A stretch of DNA of 64,000 nt from an uncultured Pelagibacteraceae bacterium. GTDB lineage: Bacteria > Pseudomonadota > Alphaproteobacteria > Pelagibacterales > Pelagibacteraceae. The notes under the pieces were generated by a model. That model was given only the letters and a program-made list of their open reading frames with translations, was not told the DNA's origin and made no database searches. Positions 55,590 through 64,000 of the stretch are shown here, one piece after another; positions within the stretch are counted from its first letter, which is position 1, and every line of letters starts with the position of its first letter. Location of the stretch: positions 1 to 64,000 of the forward strand of contig CACFAF010000004.1 of NCBI GenBank assembly GCA_902564245.1. Reading direction: 5' to 3'. Position numbers and translations under genes: made by a program.

Positions 55590-57079
55590 TAAACAGAATT
55601 TTTTTTAATAAATTTATTTGCTTCTGATAAAATCAGTTTTTTTCTGTCTGAATTCATTTTATCAAAAATTCTAACCATCATTGAAAGTCTTGGATTTTTA
55701 AGAAAAAAATTTCTATTTTTATTTATAAATCTCCAATATAAACCATCCATAATATTACACCATTCACCTTTTTTAAAATCCATCATTTTTAAAATATAGC
55801 TTGAACCACATATGTAGGGTTTTGTTGAAAAAATCCCTCCATCACTAAATAGACCCATTCCATAAACATTTGGAACCATTACCCAGTCGGAAGAATCTAC
55901 ATACATTTCCATAAACCATTTGTAAACATAAATTGGTTTAATCTCACACAAATTCATTACATTGGATAATATCATTAATCGTTCGATGTGATGTGACCAA
56001 CCATATTTTAATGTATTTTTAATTGCATGGTCTAAAGGAGGTAAACCAGTATTACCCTGATACCATGAAGATTTTAATTTTCTTTTATGATTAAAAAAAT
56101 TTTTAGTTTGCATTTCATTACTATAAATTTGATATATGCCCCTCATAAATTCTCTCCACCCAATAACTTGCCGAATGAAACCCTCTAAAGAATTAATCTT
56201 AATTTTATTTTTTTTTGTAAAAAGTAAAATTTTATCTAAAACTATTTCAGGTGTAATTAATCCTAAATTTAAGTATGGGCTTAAAGCACTATGAAATAAT
56301 ATATTATCTCTTTGATCCACAGCATCTTCGTAATCCCCAAATAAATTTAATTTTTCTTTAATAAAAAAATTTAACAGTTTAATGATATCCTCATACTCAG
56401 TAGCAAACCAAAAATTTTCTACTTCTCCATAATGCTTATAAAAAATCTTATTAATAATTGGCTTCAGGTCTTTTGTGTGCTTAGTTTCGTTTATCTTTGG
56501 AAATTTAGGTATTAAAATATTTTTAGGTAATTTATTTCTATTTTCAGAATCAAAACTCCATTTTTTACCAATAGGATTCCCATCTTCTGACATTAAAATT
56601 CCTGAATTTTTTCTAACCTCTTTATAAAATGTCGACATAAAGGGTTTTTTTACTTTGGCTAAATAATTTTTAAATTCTTCTCTAGAATTCATAAACATTG
56701 GACTTTTAATTATTTTCCAATTTATTTTTGATTTTAAGAAAAATGTTCTTAGTTTTTTTTCAAAAAATTTATCTTCTATTTCAAAACTTGAAATTTCTTT
56801 TATTTTTTCTTTCTCTATTATTTTTTTTAATTTGTCTGTATAACTAATCTTAAAAACTTTATCTTCTATTTTAGAATACTTAATTTTATATTTTTTTTGA
56901 TCAAGTTTCTCTGCATAAGACCTCATTGAAGATAAAAAAAGTAGTATCTTTTTTTTATGATGTTTTTCATAAACACATAATTCATGATCCTCTGCCATAA
57001 AGAATACATGATCATCTTTAAATTTTTCTAAATACTTGAATGGAAACAACTGATTGCCTAGTATAAAAAACAACTTCAT
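55589..57079 (-). CDS. Cryptochrome/photolyase family (PhrB/FeS-BCP-related) protein
   Basis: 496 aa; LFFILGNQLFP, VIGWREFMRGIYQIY, YGWSHHIERLMILSNVMNLCEIKP, KPYICGSSYILKM. Confidence 0.92.
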   Translation of the reverse strand: MKLFFILGNQLFPFKYLEKFKDDHVFFMAEDHELCVYEKHHKKKILLFLSSMRSYAEKLDQKKYKIKYSKIEDKVFKISYTDKLKKIIEKEKIKEISSFEIEDKFFEKKLRTFFLKSKINWKIIKSPMFMNSREEFKNYLAKVKKPFMSTFYKEVRKNSGILMSEDGNPIGKKWSFDSENRNKLPKNILIPKFPKINETKHTKDLKPIINKIFYKHYGEVENFWFATEYEDIIKLLNFFIKEKLNLFGDYEDAVDQRDNILFHSALSPYLNLGLITPEIVLDKILLFTKKNKIKINSLEGFIRQVIGWREFMRGIYQIYSNEMQTKNFFNHKRKLKSSWYQGNTGLPPLDHAIKNTLKYGWSHHIERLMILSNVMNLCEIKPIYVYKWFMEMYVDSSDWVMVPNVYGMGLFSDGGIFSTKPYICGSSYILKMMDFKKGEWCNIMDGLYWRFINKNRNFFLKNPRLSMMVRIFDKMNSDRKKLILSEANKFIKKNSV

Positions 57080-57107
57080 AAGTAGATCTTAATTTAAAAT
57101 CAAAAAA

Positions 57108-57362
57108 TTAATTTTTCCTAGGATCTTTTACAGCTTTAACTTTATCTAATATTCCAGTTAATTTTATACTTATGTAGATAACATAAACCAAGGTAAATCC
57201 TAAAGCCATTGTAGATAAAATTGTAAATATCGCTGTTAAAATTTTAGCTTGAAACCAATTTTCAATGTCTGAACTTGAATAGTAAATAACATTCCAAAAC
57301 ATAAAAAAAAATATTTCATAAACTATTATAATTTTAAATATAGGCCGCATAATTGCTACCAT
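57108..57362 (-). CDS. Small hypothetical membrane protein (84 aa)
   Basis: Two hydrophobic segments; ORF between photolyase and SDR genes. Confidence 0.55.
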   Translation of the reverse strand: MVAIMRPIFKIIIVYEIFFFMFWNVIYYSSSDIENWFQAKILTAIFTILSTMALGFTLVYVIYISIKLTGILDKVKAVKDPRKN

Positions 57363-57447
57363 TTACATAGTTAAGTTTATTTTTGACATGCTACAAATTG
57401 ACTTAAAAAGATTTAATTTTTTACTGTTAAATATTGGTAAAAATATA

Positions 57448-58158
57448 ATGACTAAAAAATATCTTATTTTTGGAGCTACTGGATCCGTCGGATCTAATTT
57501 GGCTGAACAATTAAAAAAATCAAATCATGATGTACATCTTGTTGGAAGAAATGAAATAGAAATCAAAAAAATATCTGAAAAACTAGATTGCACTTTTACT
57601 GTTGTAGACGTTTTAGAAGAAAAATTTGTTGAAAAAGTTAAAAATGATATCAATGAAGTTAAAGGTATCGCTTATTGTGTAGGCTCTATAGACTTAAAAC
57701 CAATTAGAATGATTAATGAACAAGATTTAAACAAATGTATGAAACTTAATTTATACTCTGCTATTGAAGCTATTAAGGGTTATCAAGAGAGTTTAAAAAA
57801 AAACAAAGGTTCAATAGTTTTATTTTCAACTGTTGCTGCTCAAAGAGGTTTTACAAATCATACTATCATTGCATCAGCAAAAGCTGCTGTTGAAGGATTA
57901 ACAGTATCACTAGCTGCGGAATTTGCTCCAAACATTAGAGTTAATTGCATAGCTCCAAGTTTATCAAAATCAAAAATAGCTGAACCGATGTTAAAAAATG
58001 TTGCAGTGGCAGAGGGTATCGCCAAAGCTCATCCATTAAAAAGATTAGGTGAAGGTAAAGATTCCGCCGCATTAGCAAAATTTTTAATTACTGAAGAAAG
58101 TTCTTGGGTTACAGGTCAAATAATTGCTGTAGATGGTGGTAGATCTAGATTATCTTAA
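57448..58158 (+). CDS. Short-chain dehydrogenase/reductase
   Basis: MTKKYLIFGATGSVGSNLAEQL; SAKAAVEGL, VTGQIIAVDGG. ORF opens at 57388, but ATG 57448 directly precedes the Rossmann motif. Confidence 0.88.
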   Translation: MTKKYLIFGATGSVGSNLAEQLKKSNHDVHLVGRNEIEIKKISEKLDCTFTVVDVLEEKFVEKVKNDINEVKGIAYCVGSIDLKPIRMINEQDLNKCMKLNLYSAIEAIKGYQESLKKNKGSIVLFSTVAAQRGFTNHTIIASAKAAVEGLTVSLAAEFAPNIRVNCIAPSLSKSKIAEPMLKNVAVAEGIAKAHPLKRLGEGKDSAALAKFLITEESSWVTGQIIAVDGGRSRLS

Positions 58159-59004
58159 TTAATTCATTTTTCTTTTAAAACACTCAATAGTATTTTTAAG
58201 CAGACAAGCAATAGTCATAGGTCCTACTCCTCCTGGAACTGGAGTCAAAGCTTTGGCAACCTTTGAAACCTCATCAAATGCAACATCTCCTACAATTCCT
58301 TTATCAGTCTTATTAATTCCTACATCAATTACAATTGCATCTTTTTTTACCCAATCCCCTTTAACAAGTTGTTTAATTCCAACTGCAGCAACTATTACAT
58401 CTGCCGCTAAGCATTCAGATTTTAAATCTTTTGTTTTTGAATGAGTTATAGTTACAGTACAATCTTCTTGCAAAAGCAGTTGTGCCATAGCTTTACCATT
58501 TAAATTTGACCTACCAATCATAACTGCTTTTTTTCCAGTTAAATTTGGTTCAATTTTTTTAATTAACAAATAACATCCAAGAGGTGTGCAAGGTATCGAA
58601 CCTTGATAACCTGAAGAAAGATTTCCAACATTCATAGGGTGAAGCCCATCAACATCTTTTTCATGTGATATGGATTCAATAACCTTTTGTTTATTGATAT
58701 GTTTAGGTAATGGTAATTGAACTAATATACCAGAAACACTATCATCATTATTTAGCTCATTAATTTTTTGTAAAACTGTTTTCTCATCTACAGTTTCTGG
58801 ATATCTAATTACTTCAGAATTTAAACCAATCTCATTTGCTGATTTTTCTTTATTACGAACATAAATTTGACTTGGTGTCATATCACCAATTAAAATGACC
58901 GTTAATCCAGGAACTTTATTATATTTTTCTTTTAGAGCTAATACTTCTTTTTTTAGCTTTCCTCGTAACTCAGCAGCTTCTTTTTTACCATCAATTAAAA
59001 TCAT
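58159..59004 (-). CDS. folD: Methylenetetrahydrofolate dehydrogenase/cyclohydrolase
   Basis: VGNLSSGYQGSIPCTPLGCYLL, VMIGRSNLNGKAMAQLLL, VPGGVGPMTIACLLKNT. ORF opens at 59061; MILIDGKKEAAELR at 59004 avoids the yggT overlap. Confidence 0.95.
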   Translation of the reverse strand: MILIDGKKEAAELRGKLKKEVLALKEKYNKVPGLTVILIGDMTPSQIYVRNKEKSANEIGLNSEVIRYPETVDEKTVLQKINELNNDDSVSGILVQLPLPKHINKQKVIESISHEKDVDGLHPMNVGNLSSGYQGSIPCTPLGCYLLIKKIEPNLTGKKAVMIGRSNLNGKAMAQLLLQEDCTVTITHSKTKDLKSECLAADVIVAAVGIKQLVKGDWVKKDAIVIDVGINKTDKGIVGDVAFDEVSKVAKALTPVPGGVGPMTIACLLKNTIECFKRKMN

Positions 59005-59009
59005 ATTAT

Positions 59010-59300
59010 TTAAAAAATCATTGGTGCAATGTACAGCTTCATACACATTTCTATGAACCAAATCAACAATAGCAATATAACTGGTGAGATATCTAATGAT
59101 CCTAAATTAGGAAGAAAACCCCGTATTTTATTTAATATTGGATCAGTTAATCGATAAGTCATTTCTAATATAGAATAAACCAATCTATTTTGAGTGTTTA
59201 AAATGTTAAAAGCAACAAGCCAACTAACTACTACATTTGCTATAACTATGTAGGAGTATAGCTTCAGTATTTGAAGAGCTAAATAAAAAATAGCTATCAT
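59010..59300 (-). CDS. YggT family membrane protein
   Basis: 96 aa; YSILEMTYRLTDPILNKIRGFLPNLGSLDISPVILLLLI. Confidence 0.9.
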   Translation of the reverse strand: MIAIFYLALQILKLYSYIVIANVVVSWLVAFNILNTQNRLVYSILEMTYRLTDPILNKIRGFLPNLGSLDISPVILLLLIWFIEMCMKLYIAPMIF

Positions 59301-60382
59301 TTCTTTTCGATATAAATCGATTGGCTTGGAAAAGCAAAGGATGCTTTATTTTTTTCTACAATCTGTTTTATTGAAATTGCAAGTCTTTCTTTTACTGCTA
59401 ACCATTCATCCCAATCATTTGTCTTTGTAAAACAACGAATATACATATCTATAGAACTATCAGCAAATTTGTCTACTCTAACCGCATATCCAAGTTCTGT
59501 TTTATAATCTTCATTTTTTTTAATATAATCTTCGATCTCATCTCTAATTTTTTTAAGTTGTTCAATAGTGGAGTCATATTGTAAATTAATTACCCAACTA
59601 ATAATCCAATTAGTTGTTTGGCTTATATTAATTACGGCATTTTCAGCAAACTGAAAATTAGGAATTATAGCAATTGATTTATCAAATTTTCTTATGACGG
59701 TTGATCTGAATCCTATTTTTTCAACAATTCCTTCAATTATACCATCTACTAAAATCCAGTCACCAATTTTAAATCTTTTTTCAACTAAAACTAAAATTCC
59801 AGAAATTAAATTTTTAAATAAATCTTGAGCTCCTAAAGCAACTGCAACACCAAATAAACCTAGTCCGGCAATAATTGGACCAATTTTAATCCCCCACAAT
59901 TCTAGAACTGCTGCTAAACCTAAAATAAAAATTAAAATTTTTAATGATTTAATAATCCAACCAATTAATTCTCGAGTTAAAACTTTATCTAACCCACTTA
60001 AAATATAAGAGATAGGTTCTATAATTTGATGAATTACCCAAAATATAAAAATAGTGATTAATGTTCTATTGATTGTATCTATAACCTCTCTGCTATCTTC
60101 TGAAAAAGACATATAGTAACTTGCAATAAAAAATCCAAGAACTATTGGTAAAAATCTTGCAGGCCCTTCCATTGCCTGGACAAAAGTATCGTCGAGTTTA
60201 TTAGTTGTTCTTTTTGCAATACTTTGTAATCTTTTTATAATTATTTTACTTATGATTCCTCTAAATATTAAAAAAATTAAAAATATTCCAACTCCAATTA
60301 ATATTTGAAATATATCAACCCCAAGAATTCCTTTGTTCCAAACAGATAAAAATAATTCAGTAAAATTATTAAATAATTCCAT
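59297..60382 (-). CDS. MscS-family mechanosensitive channel
   Basis: GLGLFGVAVALGAQDLFKNLISGILVLVEKRFKIGDWILVDGIIEGIVEKIGFRST. Confidence 0.93.
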   Translation of the reverse strand: MELFNNFTELFLSVWNKGILGVDIFQILIGVGIFLIFLIFRGIISKIIIKRLQSIAKRTTNKLDDTFVQAMEGPARFLPIVLGFFIASYYMSFSEDSREVIDTINRTLITIFIFWVIHQIIEPISYILSGLDKVLTRELIGWIIKSLKILIFILGLAAVLELWGIKIGPIIAGLGLFGVAVALGAQDLFKNLISGILVLVEKRFKIGDWILVDGIIEGIVEKIGFRSTVIRKFDKSIAIIPNFQFAENAVINISQTTNWIISWVINLQYDSTIEQLKKIRDEIEDYIKKNEDYKTELGYAVRVDKFADSSIDMYIRCFTKTNDWDEWLAVKERLAISIKQIVEKNKASFAFPSQSIYIEKK

Positions 60383-60384
60383 AA

Positions 60385-61083
60385 CTAAATTTTATACAGT
60401 AAAAATTCTTCTTCTCCAGGGTTAAAAAGAAAAATTTTCTTCCATTTAATTTCATTCAGAATTGAAGAGGTTTTTTCACTTATACACATCAAATTAGTAT
60501 TCATAAATAAAGACTCTAGGTAATAATTCTTAATAATATTTAATAAGCTGATCGCACTATTCTGAGAATAAACATAAATAATATTGGGCATATCTTCTTT
60601 GAGTTTTTCTATAAAATTATTATCAAATTTCTCATTAGGATTTACTTTGTAGTTAATAATTCTTTTTATAGTATATCCCTCAGAAATTAATGATTGATCT
60701 AAATTTTTGGATATAACTTCTCCAGTTACATAAAGTAATTTTCCATATGAAGAATCAAAATTTGATAAAATTATTTCTTTTAAATTATTCACATTTCCAT
60801 CGGCAACAAAAATATTTTGAAAGCCTACACTTTTAGCTTTTTTTTCTGTTGCACTTCCAACACAAAAGCAATTTATGTTTTTATCAATATCTTTAAGATC
60901 TAAAAATTTAATTGCATTTGCACTTGTAAAAATTATTCCTTTAAAATTAGAATATTTTATGGATTCATGTTTCATGCTTTTAATACTTATTAAAGGTAGA
61001 TGTGATACTTTGTGTCCTAGTGATTGAAATTTTAAAATCATTTCATTACAATCTTCTATAGGTCTAGTTAATAATATATGCAT
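60385..61083 (-). CDS. hemD: Uroporphyrinogen-III synthase
   Basis: MHILLTRPIEDCNEM, GIIFTSANAIKFL; next to hemC. Confidence 0.88.
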   Translation of the reverse strand: MHILLTRPIEDCNEMILKFQSLGHKVSHLPLISIKSMKHESIKYSNFKGIIFTSANAIKFLDLKDIDKNINCFCVGSATEKKAKSVGFQNIFVADGNVNNLKEIILSNFDSSYGKLLYVTGEVISKNLDQSLISEGYTIKRIINYKVNPNEKFDNNFIEKLKEDMPNIIYVYSQNSAISLLNIIKNYYLESLFMNTNLMCISEKTSSILNEIKWKKIFLFNPGEEEFLLYKI

Positions 61084-61085
61084 AA

Positions 61086-61997
61086 TTATTTTTTATAAGA
61101 ATTATTCGATTTTTTTTTTAATATTTTGCCAACTTCAATACCAAGTTTTTTTGCAAATTTTATATCTTTTGATAACTCAATATAAAACCTTTTTTTTCCA
61201 TCTAAAGAAAAAAGTTCAGCCTTTAAAATAATATTATTGCCATTAATCTCTGCGAATGCACCAACCGCGGTCTCACAATCTCCCTCTAAAATTCTTAAAA
61301 CATTTCTTTCTGCTTGAATGCAACGATGTGTTGGTTTGTGATTAATATTATCTAATATTTTAATTAAATCTATATCATCTTTTCTACATTGTAATACGAT
61401 TGTTCCCTGTCCTGCACTAGGAATTATTTCTGAAATAGAAAAAATTTGTGAAATTTTTTTTTCAAGGCCAAGTGATTTGATTCCTGCATAAGATAAAATT
61501 ATTGCATCATATAAATTTTCATTTAATTTTTTTATTCTGGTATCAACATTTCCTCTTATAAGTTTATATTTAAGATCTTTTCTTATTTGTTTTAATTGAA
61601 ACTCTCTTCTATATGATGAAGTTCCAATAATAGAATTTGCTGTAAGATCATTGATGCTTTTATTGTTTTTACTAATTAAAATATCTCTTGGATTATTTCT
61701 TTCCAAAAAACAATTTGATAATAATTCCTTTGGTTCATCGCTAGGTAAATCTTTTAAAGCATGTACAGCTATATCAATTTTTTTATCTATCAATTCTTTT
61801 TCAATTGTCTTACAAAATAATCCTTTACCACCATATTCTGAAACTCTTAAATCTTTGATTTTATCACCAGCTGTTGAAATACTTTTTATTTCAATATTAT
61901 TAATAAGCTTATTTTTTAATAATTCATTTTTAGCTTTTTCTGCATAAATCAAAGCTAGCTTGCTTCCCCTTGTGCCAATAATAATTTTGTTTTTCAT
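61086..61997 (-). CDS. hemC: Porphobilinogen deaminase
   Basis: IGTRGSKLALIYAEK, AVHALKDLPSDEP, LIRGNVDTRI, EGDCETAVGAFAE. Confidence 0.97.
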   Translation of the reverse strand: MKNKIIIGTRGSKLALIYAEKAKNELLKNKLINNIEIKSISTAGDKIKDLRVSEYGGKGLFCKTIEKELIDKKIDIAVHALKDLPSDEPKELLSNCFLERNNPRDILISKNNKSINDLTANSIIGTSSYRREFQLKQIRKDLKYKLIRGNVDTRIKKLNENLYDAIILSYAGIKSLGLEKKISQIFSISEIIPSAGQGTIVLQCRKDDIDLIKILDNINHKPTHRCIQAERNVLRILEGDCETAVGAFAEINGNNIILKAELFSLDGKKRFYIELSKDIKFAKKLGIEVGKILKKKSNNSYKK

Positions 61998-62056
61998 TTG
62001 TTTGTTTTATACTTCATAAATTATAATGAGAATTTAATATTTATAAAAATTATTTT

Positions 62057-63127
62057 ATGAGCAAAAAACCTATAATTTTAGGAATTGAATCAAGCTGTGA
62101 TGAAACTGCAGCATCTATAATAACCGAAAATGATCAGGGATATCCTAAAATTTTATCCAATATTATATCCAGTCAAATTGATATTCATAAAGAATATGGA
62201 GGTGTTGTTCCAGAACTTGCAGCAAGATCCCATGTAGAAAAAATTGATTTGATAACAAAAAAGGCTATTAATGAAAGTGGAAAAAAATTACAAGATATTG
62301 ATGCAGTAGCTGCAACCGCTGGACCAGGTTTAATTGTTTGTTTATCAGTAGGTTTAAGTTTTGGAAAAACTTTAGCATCATCATTAGAGAAACCATTTAT
62401 TGCTGTCAATCATTTGGAAGGTCATGCTTTAAGTCCTAAACTTGATACACAATTGGATTATCCTTATTTGTTACTACTAATTTCGGGTGGACATACTCAG
62501 TTCCTAAGTGTGGAAGGATTAGAAAAATATAAAAGATTAGGTACAACTATTGATGATGCTTTGGGAGAGGCATTTGACAAAACAGCTAAAATGATTGGTA
62601 TTGAATTTCCTGGAGGTCCAAAAATTGAAGAATATGCTGATAAGGGAAATCCAAATAAATTTAAGTTACCGAAACCAATAATTAACAAAGGCGGATGTAA
62701 TTTATCCTTTGCTGGACTAAAAACAGCAGTTTTAAAGATTGCAAAAAATATTAAATCTAAACAAGAAAAGTATGACTTAGCTGCATCTTTTCAAAAAACA
62801 ATTGAGGAAATATTGTATATAAAAAGTAAAATAGCATTTAAAAGTTTTAAAAATATTAATCCTAAATCTAATACTTTCGTTGTAGCTGGGGGAGTTGCTG
62901 CAAACAAAAAAATCAGAAGAATCATATTGAAACTCTGTGAAGAAGAAAATTTTAATGCTATTTTTCCTGCTCAGGAGCTATGCGGTGATAATGCAGCGAT
63001 GATAGCAATGGTTGGCTTAGAAAAATTTAAAAAAAAACAATTTAATAAATTAGATTACCCAGCTAAACCAAGATGGCCTTTAGATGAAAATGCAATTTTT
63101 TTAAAAGGTGCTGGTATAAAATTTTAA
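62057..63127 (+). CDS. tsaD: tRNA threonylcarbamoyladenosine biosynthesis protein TsaD
   Basis: ILGIESSCDETAASII, GGVVPELAARSHVEKID, NHLEGHALSP, ISGGHTQFL. Confidence 0.98.
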   Translation: MSKKPIILGIESSCDETAASIITENDQGYPKILSNIISSQIDIHKEYGGVVPELAARSHVEKIDLITKKAINESGKKLQDIDAVAATAGPGLIVCLSVGLSFGKTLASSLEKPFIAVNHLEGHALSPKLDTQLDYPYLLLLISGGHTQFLSVEGLEKYKRLGTTIDDALGEAFDKTAKMIGIEFPGGPKIEEYADKGNPNKFKLPKPIINKGGCNLSFAGLKTAVLKIAKNIKSKQEKYDLAASFQKTIEEILYIKSKIAFKSFKNINPKSNTFVVAGGVAANKKIRRIILKLCEEENFNAIFPAQELCGDNAAMIAMVGLEKFKKKQFNKLDYPAKPRWPLDENAIFLKGAGIKF

Positions 63128-63128
63128 A

Positions 63129-63998
63129 TTAAATTGAATTATAAAGTTTTCTTACTAATCTATTTCCAAATATCTTGGGTTTCCATTTCCATTTTTTTAA
63201 TAAATTATTTGTTTTTGAAATTGAAATTGAAATATCTTTTTCTTCTTTTTTTCTATAAAGAGATTTATCTATTTTTATAAAATTTTTAAAGTCAATTTTT
63301 TTAATTTGTAAAATACTTTTAATCATATCTTTTACCAAATATTTTTTTCCAGTTCCAAAAACAATATCTTGTGGTTTTAAATTTGCTGCATAAAAAACAC
63401 CTTGCATAATTTCAGGTGCCCAACAAAAATCTCTTTTTGAATAAATATTTCCTAATTTTAAGAATCTAATTTTCTTATATTTAACAAAATCACAAACTTT
63501 ATTTAATAAAAAACTTTTTGCTTTAAGGGGAGACTCAATATTCATAAAAATTAAACTATAACAATTAACTCCTTTTTTTCTAAAATTTTTTACTGCCTTA
63601 AATGCATCGATTTGTGATTTGATATATGGGCTAGTTGGATTTTGAAATTTTAGTTTTGGTCTTAAACCACCTTTAAAAAGTTTAAATATATATGCACTAT
63701 TAGCTTTAAAAAATTTTATCTCTGATTTAGTTTCTTTTAAAACCTCTAAAAAATATTTAGCACCAATAAAATTAGAATTTTTTGTTTCTTTTACTTTTTT
63801 ATAACTTTTAGCCAGAGAACTTTGACCAGCAAAATAATAAATGATTTGAGGATTAATTAATTTTATTTTTTTCTTTATATCTTTTTTACTCAAAATATCT
63901 AATTTTAAAAAACTAATCTTTTTTTTAATTTTAAGATATTCATAATTTTTATAATTCTTTTTTTTGAATCTACTTGTTACGAAAACTTTATGACCAAA
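63129..63998 (-). CDS. GDP-mannose 4,6-dehydratase-like/extended SDR protein (5' end beyond window)
   Basis: The ORF track starts at a TTG, but the frame stays open to the window edge: FGHKVFVTSRFKKKNYKNYEYLKIKKKISFLKLDILSKKDIKKKIKLINPQIIYYFAGQSSLAKSY... Confidence 0.75.
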   Translation of the reverse strand, partial: FGHKVFVTSRFKKKNYKNYEYLKIKKKISFLKLDILSKKDIKKKIKLINPQIIYYFAGQSSLAKSYKKVKETKNSNFIGAKYFLEVLKETKSEIKFFKANSAYIFKLFKGGLRPKLKFQNPTSPYIKSQIDAFKAVKNFRKKGVNCYSLIFMNIESPLKAKSFLLNKVCDFVKYKKIRFLKLGNIYSKRDFCWAPEIMQGVFYAANLKPQDIVFGTGKKYLVKDMIKSILQIKKIDFKNFIKIDKSLYRKKEEKDISISISKTNNLLKKWKWKPKIFGNRLVRKLYNSI

Positions 63999-64000
63999 TT

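Overview
AT-rich, very gene-dense alphaproteobacterial chromosome segment. Gene content, compactness and protein sequences match the SAR11 clade (Candidatus Pelagibacter-like); this is inferred from recognised proteins, with no database search. Most of the window is core metabolism: atpA (partial)/atpH, priA, a contiguous TCA block (lpd-sucB-sucA-sucD-sucC-mdh-mmsA-sdhBADC), asd, a DMSP-demethylation cluster (dmdA, alpha/beta hydrolase, dmdB-like ligase, dmdC-like dehydrogenase), leuBDC, a rplS-trmD-rpsP-ffh block, dapF, ftsY, a TRAP-transporter/2-hydroxyacid cluster, a ccm cytochrome c maturation block, argG, a photolyase-like gene, folD, hemCD and tsaD. No CRISPR, prophage, transposon, rRNA or canonical tRNA was recognised. 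The most interesting non-routine signals are: (1) a GC-rich, cloverleaf-like structured RNA in the ffh leader, with GCAA and UUCG tetraloops only on the ffh-sense strand; (2) two small ORFs missed by the ORF track, a 41-aa Cys-rich DUF2256-like protein translationally coupled to a photolyase and a 58-aa membrane protein overlapping an amidase; (3) a perfect terminator hairpin between TRAP dctP and dctQ; (4) an unexplained stem-loop between hspQ and ccmC; (5) a DMSP cluster with an alpha/beta hydrolase and no crotonase-type gene; (6) absence of rimM between rpsP and trmD; (7) apparently altered catalytic or cofactor motifs in the photolyase and in a terminal GDP-mannose-dehydratase-like protein.
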